From: UBA5004 sp964342515
Lineage (GTDB): Bacteria; Patescibacteriota; Minisyncoccia; Phycocordibacterales; Zambryskibacteraceae
Direction of reading: 5' to 3'
Length of the DNA stretch: 45,825 nt
Assembly (NCBI GenBank): GCA_964342515.1
Contig: CAYFFP010000004.1
Location: 1-45,825, forward strand
The position numbers and the translations under genes are program-made. Under the pieces are notes generated by a model. That model did no database searches. It was given only the letters and a program-made list of their open reading frames with translations, and was not told the origin of the DNA. Each line of letters begins with the position of its first letter. Position 1 is the first letter of the stretch. Positions 39,272 through 45,825 of the stretch are shown here, in pieces.

Positions 39272-39646
39272 ATGCGCAAAGCTGTTTGGCTCTTAATTAT
39301 TATTCTGGTTATCGGGGGGCTCATCTCTCTGATACGTACTCCGGGGAAGGCCGGCCGGCTGGACTCATTCGCCTCATGTATCAAGGAGAGCGGGGCCCTC
39401 TTTTACGGCGCCTTCTGGTGTCCGCACTGCCAGAACCAGAAAGCCCTCTTCGGTTCATCTGCCAAACTTCTTCCTTATATAGAATGCTCAACGCCGGATG
39501 GCAAGAGTCAGACTCCCGCCTGCACCGAGGCCGGAGTGGTCGGTTATCCAACTTGGAAATTTCCCAACGGCATAGTCGAAACCGGCGAGCTCTCGCTTGA
39601 ACGCCTTGTTGAGTTAACCAGCTGCCCATTACCTACTAATGATTAA
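39272..39646 (+). CDS. Membrane-anchored thioredoxin-like protein
   Basis: A 124-residue protein. It has an N-terminal anchor (about 5-21), then a thioredoxin-like fold with the active site FWCPHC (C50, C53) and the cis-Pro in VVGYPTWKFPNG. It resembles the thioredoxin-like domain that goes with VKOR/DsbB-type oxidases, so it would work outside the membrane and introduce or sort disulfides. Two further Cys pairs (IECSTP..ACTE and TSCP) lie in its body. The stop overlaps the DsbB-like gene by eight bases. A TATACT seven bases before the ATG may be an internal promoter. Confidence 0.85.
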   Translation: MRKAVWLLIIILVIGGLISLIRTPGKAGRLDSFASCIKESGALFYGAFWCPHCQNQKALFGSSAKLLPYIECSTPDGKSQTPACTEAGVVGYPTWKFPNGIVETGELSLERLVELTSCPLPTND

Positions 39647-40160
39647 TACCTTCTCCACATTACTGCCTTTGGCAGTAGTTGCGTCCAATATAATAGCGGC
39701 AATTCTTCTTGTTTCTTTAATTTTCCGGAATTCTTTTGCACTCTGGGTTGGCAAACATTCTCTAGGTCTGGGTCTATTAGTTTCTCTTGCGGCGGTGGCG
39801 GGGTCGCTATTCTACTCCGAGATCGTGGGATTCGAACCCTGTCTTCTTTGCTGGTGGCAGAGAATAGCCGTTTATCCTTTGTCCGTACTCTTCCTGGTGG
39901 CGTTTATGAAGAAAGACAGGGGCGTGTTCAAATATATCTTGCCTTTGAGCGTTATCGCTCTCATTATTTCTCTGTATCACTCTTACGTGCAATGGGGCGG
40001 AAGCCCGCTCATTCCTTGTGATGCCACGGCCAGCTGCAGCAAGCTCTATGTGTACGAATTCGGCTATATCACGATACCAACCATGGTTCTGTCCGTCTCT
40101 GTAATGATGATTCTTCTTTGGCGGGCGAACAAACTTTATAATGCGCATCGTCACTCATAG
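39639..40160 (+). CDS. dsbB: DsbB-like disulfide bond oxidase
   Basis: A 173-residue membrane protein with four to five hydrophobic segments. It has the DsbB/BdbC Cys pair in FEPCLLCWWQR (C68, C71) and the second pair in PLIPCDATASCSK (C127, C133). DsbB reoxidises its thiol partner and hands electrons to quinone or another acceptor. The thioredoxin-like gene just before is the likely partner. The gene overlaps both neighbours, the MYG1-like gene by 20 bases. Confidence 0.88.
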   Translation: MINTFSTLLPLAVVASNIIAAILLVSLIFRNSFALWVGKHSLGLGLLVSLAAVAGSLFYSEIVGFEPCLLCWWQRIAVYPLSVLFLVAFMKKDRGVFKYILPLSVIALIISLYHSYVQWGGSPLIPCDATASCSKLYVYEFGYITIPTMVLSVSVMMILLWRANKLYNAHRHS

Positions 40161-41007
40161 CGGGAGATTTCATACAGACGATCTATTTGCGGTTTCCCTC
40201 TTAAAACTCCTTTACCCTGAAGCAGAAATCATCAGGAGTCGGGATGAGGCTATTATTGCGTCAGCTGATATTGTCGTGGATGTAGGCGGAGTGTATGACG
40301 AAAAGCATTTGCGTTTCGATCACCATCAGCCTGAAGGTGCCGGTTCGCACGAAAACGATATTCCTTACGCGTCTTTTGGCCTTGTGTGGATAACTTATGG
40401 AGAAAAATTTGCAGAGAATCAAGAAGTATCCCGAATTCTCAACGAGAAACTGGTAATGCCAATAGACGCTATAGATAATGGCATAGAGCTCTCTAGCTAT
40501 ATATATGATGGAATAAGAGAATACAGCCTATACGATTACATCCATTCTTTCGCTTATAATGCCGAAACCCCGGAGGACTTCACCAGAGTTTTCTTTGAGG
40601 TTCTTCCATTAGCGCAAAGTGTTTTAAAAAATGAATTAGTGATAGCGCAGAAAGAAGCTAAAGATTCGGAAAAGACGAGAAAAATATATGAGCAGAGTGA
40701 AAATAAAAGAATCATCGTGATTCCATCAAAATTATCTTGGGAACACGCGCTCATTCCTAGCGAAGCTCAGTTTGTTATTTATCAGCGTACGGAAGGGAAC
40801 TGGGGAGCGAAAGTGGTTCGAAAGAAGTTAAACAGTTTCGAAGCAAAGAAACCGTTTCCAGAAAGTTGGGCGGGAAAGACTGGGGAAGAATTTATAAAAC
40901 TCACAGGCGTAGACGACGCGAAACTCTGTCACAGGGCTAGATATTTAGCAGTCGCCCAGTCAAAAGAAGGAGCTATCAAGCTTGCGGAAAAAGCGCTCAA
41001 CGCTTAA
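40141..41007 (+). CDS. MYG1/UPF0160-family hydrolase
   Basis: A 288-residue protein of the MYG1 family, DHH-type fold. It starts with THSGRFHTDDLFAVSLL (5-21), has DVGGVYDEKHLRFDHHQPEG (about 47-66, the DHH motif with metal ligands), PIDAIDNG and the C-terminal marks FPESWAGK and CHRARYLAVAQSKEGA. Eukaryotic MYG1 is a 3'-5' RNA exonuclease; bacterial function is less clear. Length is a little below the usual 300-350. It overlaps the DsbB-like gene and lies 12 bases before gatB. Confidence 0.88.
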   Translation: MRIVTHSGRFHTDDLFAVSLLKLLYPEAEIIRSRDEAIIASADIVVDVGGVYDEKHLRFDHHQPEGAGSHENDIPYASFGLVWITYGEKFAENQEVSRILNEKLVMPIDAIDNGIELSSYIYDGIREYSLYDYIHSFAYNAETPEDFTRVFFEVLPLAQSVLKNELVIAQKEAKDSEKTRKIYEQSENKRIIVIPSKLSWEHALIPSEAQFVIYQRTEGNWGAKVVRKKLNSFEAKKPFPESWAGKTGEEFIKLTGVDDAKLCHRARYLAVAQSKEGAIKLAEKALNA

Positions 41008-41019
41008 GGTGTAAAGATA

Positions 41020-42405
41020 ATGAAAGAGAACTATAAGCTAACAGTCGGTCTCGAGATACATGCCGAGCTCAATACGCAGACCAAGATGTTCTGCGACTCG
41101 AAGAACGACCATGATGAAACGCACCCGAACATCAACATTTGTCCGGTGTGTACGGGTCATCCGGGAACGCTTCCTGTCATAAATAAAGAAGCAGTAAAAT
41201 CAATCCTGCGCCTAGGATTGGCAGTAAATGGAGAACTTGCCGACTATACGGAATTCGACCGCAAGAATTATTTCTACCCCGATATCCCCAAGGGTTACCA
41301 GATAAGCCAGTATAAACACCCATTGGTGAAAGGCGGGGAACTGGCGGGAGTAAAACTCATCAGAATTCATCTTGAAGAGGATACCGCCAAATCAATACAT
41401 CAATTCACCCCCACCAACCTCCCCCTTATTAAGGGGGAGGTGCCGGAGGCGGAGGGGGTCGGAGATGAGAGTTTAATAGACTTTAACAGGGCGGGGGTGC
41501 CGCTCATGGAATTGGTAACAGAGCCAGTAATTCATAAATCGGAGACAGCCGCGCGCTTTGCTAAAGAGCTGCAGTTGCTTTTGAATTACTTAAATATTTC
41601 GGAAGCAAATATGGAAAAAGGTGAATTCCGAATCGAGGCGAACGTAAGCATTAATATGGGGACTAAAGTTGAAATCAAGAACTTAAATTCTTTTAAATCA
41701 GTAGAGAGAGCCATAAGTTATGAGTTCGAAAGGCAAAAGGTCGAAAAGGTTACTCAAGAAACTAGAGGGTGGGACGAGAATAAAGGAGAGACATTTAGTC
41801 AGAGGTTAAAAGAGGAATCGCATGATTACCGCTATTTCCCGGACCCTGACTTGCCGAAGCTTTTTATAAAAGAAATTCCCGACTTCGCTCCGGAAGAGCT
41901 TCGTCGGGCGCAGCCAGAATTGCCGTGGCAAAAACGTGAGCGTCTTTTGAAATTGGGAATCTCGCAAGAGCATGCGGAGATTTACGTTACCCAAGTCGAA
42001 CGGGGAGAGTTGTTTGAGGAAACAGTCAGGCTACTTGGAAACGGGGTTTCCAAGTTGACTAAGTTAGTGTCAAATTACATTACTACCGACCTTAAAAAAT
42101 TAATACCGGCGGAAAGCTTGGCCGAAGTTGTCCGCATGATTGATGGGGGAGAGCTCTCCTCGCGCGGGGCAAAAGAAATTTTGAAGATACTTCAAGGGAA
42201 AGATGGCAATGCAAGAAAAATTGCCGAAGAAAATAATTTGATGCAAGAAAGCGATAAAAAAGTTTTGAACGAATGGATCGAAGAAGTTTTAAAAGTTGAG
42301 GATCGCAATGCACCGAAACAATTCCTCGTCGGACAAGTGATGAAAAAATCGGGAGGCAGGGCCAACCCGATTATTCTCCAAAAGCTTTTCGACAAACTGC
42401 TCTAG
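41020..42405 (+). CDS. gatB: Aspartyl/glutamyl-tRNA amidotransferase subunit B
   Basis: A 461-residue subunit that, with GatA and GatC, turns Glu-tRNA-Gln (or Asp-tRNA-Asn) into Gln-tRNA-Gln. It shows TVGLEIHAELNT (8-19), CPVCTGHPGTLPV, FDRKNYFYPDIPKGYQISQ, FNRAGVPLMELVTEP, EFRIEANVSIN and the C-terminal YqeY-like tail. A 53-base palindromic element (41407-41459) adds about 18 residues, FTPTNLPLIKGEVPEAEGVG, between EDTAKSIHQ and DESLIDFNRAGVP, where relatives have a few residues only. A second palindrome is at 42033-42055. No gatA or gatC is in the window. The 3' end overlaps the convergent HTH gene by four bases. Confidence 0.97.
   Translation: MKENYKLTVGLEIHAELNTQTKMFCDSKNDHDETHPNINICPVCTGHPGTLPVINKEAVKSILRLGLAVNGELADYTEFDRKNYFYPDIPKGYQISQYKHPLVKGGELAGVKLIRIHLEEDTAKSIHQFTPTNLPLIKGEVPEAEGVGDESLIDFNRAGVPLMELVTEPVIHKSETAARFAKELQLLLNYLNISEANMEKGEFRIEANVSINMGTKVEIKNLNSFKSVERAISYEFERQKVEKVTQETRGWDENKGETFSQRLKEESHDYRYFPDPDLPKLFIKEIPDFAPEELRRAQPELPWQKRERLLKLGISQEHAEIYVTQVERGELFEETVRLLGNGVSKLTKLVSNYITTDLKKLIPAESLAEVVRMIDGGELSSRGAKEILKILQGKDGNARKIAEENNLMQESDKKVLNEWIEEVLKVEDRNAPKQFLVGQVMKKSGGRANPIILQKLFDKLL
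41407..41459. repeat. Three-stem palindromic element in gatB
   Basis: Outer stem ACCCCC (41407-41412)/GGGGGT (41454-41459). Inside it are ACCTCCCCCTT (41417-41427)/AAGGGGGAGGT (41431-41441) and GCC-GGA-GGC (41442-41450). The plan is the same as that of the secA element: outer stem, long hairpin, small hairpin. It is read in frame. Confidence 0.85.
42033..42055. repeat. Intragenic palindrome ACTTGGAAAC/GTTTCCAAGT
   Basis: Perfect 10-bp arms around GGG in gatB, near residues 338-345. Confidence 0.85.
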
Positions 42406-42644
42406 TCTTCTTCGTGGCGGACCATTAACTTTTTTATTCTTTTCTCCATATTGCTCTTATTGGTACCACCCTCAATATCTTCGATAATCTTCTCTAAGGA
42501 AGAGAGTTTGTAAACGCGGTAGTTGTTCATGGGGTGTCTCCCAGCTCTGAACTTGCCGGATTTGTCCCAGTTGCGGAGAGTTAGGGGAGAAACACCCAGA
42601 ATCTCCGCCGCCTCCTTTATGGAAAAATATATCTCTTTAGCCAT
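42402..42644 (-). CDS. Small MerR/excisionase-type HTH protein
   Basis: An 80-residue DNA-binding protein. FSIKEAAEILGVSPLTLRNWDKSGKFRAGRHP (about 7-38) is a MerR-type helix-turn-helix with the wing following (NNYRVYKLSSLEKIIEDI), and the tail is basic. There is no effector domain, so it is like excisionases or phage-type regulators. It is divergent from the surface-protein gene across an AT-rich spacer and may control it or itself. The end overlaps gatB by four bases. Confidence 0.85.
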   Translation of the reverse strand: MAKEIYFSIKEAAEILGVSPLTLRNWDKSGKFRAGRHPMNNYRVYKLSSLEKIIEDIEGGTNKSNMEKRIKKLMVRHEED

Positions 42645-42861
42645 ATAACTATATTAAACATTAATAATCACTACTAACTAAGTTTATAGACAATAGTATT
42701 ACTTAGCAAGGTTTATTGTGGATAGTATTAATTTCAAAATTATAATATTGAAAATTCATTGATAATTGGAAATTGTTAATTGAAAATTTAGTTCAAGTTG
42801 TCCCCAGTTTTCCACTCTTTATCCATAGGCTTTTCCACTGCCGAGATTTATAATTTAAGTA
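42645..42861. promoter_or_regulatory. AT-rich divergent spacer with DnaA-box-like sites and -10 box
   Basis: 217 bases without a gene. TATAAT at 42849-42854 lies seven bases before the surface-protein ATG. DnaA-box-like words are TGTGGATAG (42717-42725, reverse of CTATCCACA), TTATCCATA (42819-42827), TTGTCCCCA (about 42798-42806) and TTTTCCACT twice (about 42809 and 42831). AATT-rich text, with near repeats of TTGAAAATT and ATTGATAATTGG, spans 42730-42790. It is a promoter region, possibly also an origin or DnaA-controlled site. Confidence 0.5.
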
Positions 42862-45825
42862 ATGTCAGTATCTATATTTTCTGAAGGAAAAGAATATATC
42901 TCGGCTAGCCGAGCTGCCGAGAAGATAGGATACGCTCCGGACTACATCGGGCAACTTTGCAGGGCTAAAAAAATTCCGAGTAAGCTGGTCGGACGAACTT
43001 GGTACGTTGATTACGAATCTTTGCTTGAACATAAGAAAAATAAAGGTAACGGCGCTTCGCAGAGGCAAAAAGGTCTGAAAGAACGAGACTCGAATTTCTC
43101 CTTCTCTAAAGGTCCGACCTTAAGTATTGATTCCCAAGGTCGGACCTTGGATTTTGTAACTCAGCCGAGATTTTCGAAAGATGTTGTTTTTACTTATCAG
43201 AATGATGATAGACCTCGGCTACCCGAGTTGTCTAAAGCGAGTCGTTATGTACCGCCGGTATGGACCAAAGCGCTCGTGCTCGAGGCGGCAGCCACTGCTT
43301 TAGCTCTCTGTCTAGTAGTGACGACCGGACTTTTTACTCTACAACACTCAAACCCGACTCTTTCAAGAGCGTTCCAAGAAAAAGTGGAAGGACTCTCCGC
43401 GTCGTCGCAGTTGGCGACGGCATCATTCTTCGATCTCCTCTTCGACCCGTTCGAAGTGCTTGTCGACGGATTTAATTCACTGAAAGAGATTGCGTTTGGC
43501 AAATCTAAAAGTCGGACTTTAAGTACTGATTCCCAAAGTCCGACTTTGAAAGAACAACCGACTCAAACTGCAATCACTCAAACTGTCCCGTCGATAAATT
43601 TGGAAACGCTGCGCGCGGATTTGAGACAAGAGCTCGAACAATACATCGAGACGAGAATCAGCGCCGCGCGCGAACCGGCGAGCTACACTTATAATTACTC
43701 GCCGGTTATTGACACTAGAATTTTGAGGGAAGAAATTCTCTTGGCGGACACGAGGCCCGTTGTTACCCGCCAGTCGGACGCCGATGCCGGCAGGACCTCA
43801 AGTATCGTCAGCGCTCTTACTGACGGCGGCCGCTTCACCAACTCAACGCTCACCAATGCCTCGGTCTCCGGTCCTGCCGGCGGCTTTACCGAATTTAGCT
43901 GGACTCATGCCACTGGTACTACACTCTCTCTTACCAATGCTTCTACCACGGACTTCTATGTCTCGGGTCTTGCCTCCACCACCAACCTGCGCGCCAACTC
44001 CTCCATCTTCGGCGACATTCTCACCGGCTTCGGCACCTTCACTAACATTCTCACCAACGGCTCCTCAACGCTACAGAATTTCTCTGCTCAAACAGGCATT
44101 CTGGCAAACCTGCTTGTCAACGGCTCCACCACTCTCCAGAACTTCACCGCTTCTAACGCCACCACCACCAACGCCACCACTACGAACTTATCAATCATCG
44201 GTAATGGAGCAGGGCTCCTATTTACCGGTACAGGCAACCATGACATCAGAACCAATAGTGGTACCTTAAGGATCGGTGCCAACACAGTGATCGGCAACAT
44301 CCTGGCTCTTGACGACACCATAGACATCGGCACTGCCGGCACCCGCTTCGACAAAATCTACGCCAACGAAGTTAACGCTTCAACCATTGTGGGGACTCTG
44401 ACCGGAGGGAATCTTACCGCCGAGACCTTCAACATCAACTCGGACAACGCTACCGCTGATACCGAAGATGCTAACCTCTCATTCGAAAGAGGCACTTCTA
44501 TCCCCAACGCGCTTATCACTTGGGACTCAACCAATGACCGATTCAAATTCAACTCCGACGTCTTCATCACCTCGGGCATCGGCAACGGCACGCTTTATGT
44601 AAATAGTTCCACCACCCTCCAGAACTTCACCTTCCAGAACGCCACCGGCACTCAAGCCACCTCTACCAATCTCGCTGTCTCCTCGCTCACTTCCACCCGC
44701 ATCCCGTTCATCTCCACCGGCGGCGCGCTCATCGATTCTTCATCTTTTGTATTTGATTTGGCTAACGGGCGACTTGGTATTTCTACCACAACGCCGAATT
44801 ATAAACTCTCCGTCTCCGGTTCCGGTTTCTTCGACGGCGGCACGATCTACACTTCTGCTCTGACCGCCACCTCAAGCATCACCACCCCGCTTCTCACTTC
44901 CACCAATCTTCTCCTCAATGGTTCATCCACACTCCAAAACCTGACGTTCCAAAATGCGACAGGAACAAATGCCACCACCACCGCGCTACACATTTCCGGT
45001 CTGGCTTCCTCTACCAACCTGCGCGCTAACTCCTCCATCTTCGGCGACATTCTTACCGGCTTCGGCATCTTTACTAATATTCTCGCTAATAGTTCAACTA
45101 CCCTTCAAGCATTTACCGCTACCCAAGGCACCATTACCTCCGCCACCTCCACCAATCTTTACTCAACCAATTTTCTAGCTAACGGTTCAAGCACCTTGCA
45201 AGCTTTCACAGGCACTAATTTCTTGGCTCTGGGCTCCACAACTCTCCAAAACTTCACTTTCACTAATGCTACTGGTACTCAAGCGACTACCACCAACTTC
45301 GCTCTCTCATCCTTGACTTCCACCAGAATTCCCTTCGCTTCCACCGGCGGAGCGTTCATTGACTCCTCCGCACTCACTTTCAACCTCGCTGGTTCTCGCC
45401 TCAACGCTACCTACGCTACCACCACCGTCCTCCAATCCACCTCTGACGCTTATTTTGCTACCAGTGGGGGCAACGTCGGCATCGGGACGACGGGGCCGAG
45501 CGCGAAGCTGCATGTTTCAGGCGGGCAGATTCTTGACGAATTTACGGACAATGCCGCCAATCCGGCAGATCCGGTCAATGTGCAGGGGCTCAGCATCTCA
45601 AACCTGTCTTCCACCGCTAACACCACCGCAGGTCTGAACTTTAACAGTGGGGTGGTCGGCGGCGCGCTGTCAGGAATCTACGGTAAAGCCACCGGTTCTG
45701 ACGCCATGAACCTCCATTTCTGGACAGAAACCGCGACCGGCCGGTCGGACAAGATGGTTATTCTAAGCGGTGGCAACGTCGGCATCGGGACGACCACGCC
45801 GAACAATCTCCTTGATATCTACTCC
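42862..45825 (+). CDS. Giant surface protein with HTH, membrane anchor and beta repeats (runs off window)
   Basis: An open frame of 988 codons without a stop, so it is incomplete. Residues about 11-57 (YISASRAAEKIGYAPDYIGQL, then KIPSKLVGRTWYVD) form a helix-turn-helix like that of excisionases. A single hydrophobic segment follows at about 137-160, and then a short helical part. From about residue 300 onward it is Thr/Ser/Asn/Gly-rich beta repeats, with units such as NGSTTLQNFT, NATGTQATTTN, STNLRANSSIFGDILTGFG and GNVGIGTT, typical of tail-fibre and adhesin stalks. The topology implies a cytosolic HTH and outside repeats. Two 40-base palindromic elements lie between the HTH and the outside part. 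The ATG at 42862 follows TATAAT by seven bases. Confidence 0.88.
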   Translation, partial: MSVSIFSEGKEYISASRAAEKIGYAPDYIGQLCRAKKIPSKLVGRTWYVDYESLLEHKKNKGNGASQRQKGLKERDSNFSFSKGPTLSIDSQGRTLDFVTQPRFSKDVVFTYQNDDRPRLPELSKASRYVPPVWTKALVLEAAATALALCLVVTTGLFTLQHSNPTLSRAFQEKVEGLSASSQLATASFFDLLFDPFEVLVDGFNSLKEIAFGKSKSRTLSTDSQSPTLKEQPTQTAITQTVPSINLETLRADLRQELEQYIETRISAAREPASYTYNYSPVIDTRILREEILLADTRPVVTRQSDADAGRTSSIVSALTDGGRFTNSTLTNASVSGPAGGFTEFSWTHATGTTLSLTNASTTDFYVSGLASTTNLRANSSIFGDILTGFGTFTNILTNGSSTLQNFSAQTGILANLLVNGSTTLQNFTASNATTTNATTTNLSIIGNGAGLLFTGTGNHDIRTNSGTLRIGANTVIGNILALDDTIDIGTAGTRFDKIYANEVNASTIVGTLTGGNLTAETFNINSDNATADTEDANLSFERGTSIPNALITWDSTNDRFKFNSDVFITSGIGNGTLYVNSSTTLQNFTFQNATGTQATSTNLAVSSLTSTRIPFISTGGALIDSSSFVFDLANGRLGISTTTPNYKLSVSGSGFFDGGTIYTSALTATSSITTPLLTSTNLLLNGSSTLQNLTFQNATGTNATTTALHISGLASSTNLRANSSIFGDILTGFGIFTNILANSSTTLQAFTATQGTITSATSTNLYSTNFLANGSSTLQAFTGTNFLALGSTTLQNFTFTNATGTQATTTNFALSSLTSTRIPFASTGGAFIDSSALTFNLAGSRLNATYATTTVLQSTSDAYFATSGGNVGIGTTGPSAKLHVSGGQILDEFTDNAANPADPVNVQGLSISNLSSTANTTAGLNFNSGVVGGALSGIYGKATGSDAMNLHFWTETATGRSDKMVILSGGNVGIGTTTPNNLLDIYS
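43109..43148. repeat. Palindromic element copy A in surface-protein gene
   Basis: AAGGTCCGACCTT (43109-43121), loop AAGTATTGATTCCC, AAGGTCGGACCTT (43136-43148): a perfect 13-bp stem. It is translated (GPTLSIDSQGRTL) between the HTH and the membrane segment. Confidence 0.93.
43508..43547. repeat. Palindromic element copy B in surface-protein gene
   Basis: AAAGTCGGACTTT (43508-43520), loop AAGTACTGATTCCC, AAAGTCCGACTTT (43535-43547): a perfect 13-bp stem. The loop differs from copy A at one base, while three stem pairs differ by matched changes. It is translated (SRTLSTDSQSPTL) after the membrane segment. Confidence 0.93.

Noticed and set aside
43760..44269. 169-residue + frame rich in Pro, Ser and Thr (and a similar one at 44954-45178)
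   Set aside because: Shifted-frame shadow of the Thr/Ser-rich surface-protein repeats, which stay open in the main frame from 42862 to the end.
1..45825. UGA recoded as glycine (as in Gracilibacteria/Absconditabacteria)
   Set aside because: Many genes end in TGA exactly at a four-base overlap with the next ATG, and no family domain needs read-through of TGA.
1..45825. CRISPR array, insertion sequence or prophage
   Set aside because: No regularly spaced direct repeats, transposase, integrase or phage structural block was seen. The repeats in the surface protein are coding beta-strand repeats.

Overview
The window looks like a metagenome-assembled chromosome piece from a Patescibacteria (CPR, Parcubacteria-like) organism. 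The signs are: a 16S rRNA gene split by introns that carry LAGLIDADG endonucleases, a stand-alone HerA/TraD-like coupling ATPase, a huge repeat-rich surface protein with an N-terminal helix-turn-helix and a single membrane anchor, very tight gene packing, and a 10-N scaffold gap. UGA is read as stop: many genes end in a TGA that overlaps the next ATG. This assignment is an inference; no database was searched.

Layout. 1-2290: the 3' end of 16S rRNA in three exons, with a group II-like intron and a group I intron, each with a LAGLIDADG gene. It ends without a visible anti-Shine-Dalgarno and is followed by a terminator, a broken tRNA copy holding a palindromic hairpin, and tRNA-Ile(GAU). 2295-7634: a short UDP-sugar dehydrogenase-like gene, a small membrane protein, a DUF4015-type glycoside-hydrolase-like protein (with the N gap), two unknown genes in matching promoter/strong-SD/terminator cassettes, and the coupling ATPase. 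7657-14172 (+): seven tightly coupled genes (four glycosyltransferases, two methyltransferases, one FAD oxidoreductase). 14156-17874 (-): a Gfo/Idh oxidoreductase and three glycosyltransferases. 17940-19782 (+): an ArnT/PMT-like membrane transferase and a GtrA-like protein. 19849-28870 (-): a GT2, then gmd, a DegT-fold enzyme with His in place of the PLP lysine (ColD-like), a GDP-fucose/colitose synthase-like epimerase, a GDP-mannose-hydrolase-like Nudix protein, a relic of an FAD oxidoreductase, a GT4, a carbamoyltransferase, a methyltransferase and a Wzx-like flippase. 28899-36015 (+): a second sugar module (KdsC-like phosphatase, SDR, cupin, nucleotidyltransferase-kinase fusion, GatZ/KbaZ-like aldolase protein, WavE-like transferase) and a Wzy/WaaL-like polymerase or ligase with a TPR tail. 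36147-42644: housekeeping genes (a 19-residue basic peptide, secA, a VTT membrane protein, a thioredoxin-like/DsbB pair, a MYG1-like protein, gatB, a small HTH protein). 42862 to the end: the surface protein, running off the window.

Together the central 28 kb read as a surface polysaccharide locus: GDP-mannose is turned into a (di)deoxysugar, a second unidentified sugar is built and activated, many transferases assemble the unit, and a flippase and polymerase export and join it.

Two signals run across the window. First, perfect palindromes lie inside coding sequences. secA and gatB carry matching three-stem elements read in frame, and the surface protein carries two copies of another element whose stems differ by compensatory changes. 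Second, many genes have a -10 box only 6-10 bases before the start codon and no Shine-Dalgarno, which points to leaderless transcripts and may be linked to the odd 3' end of the 16S gene.
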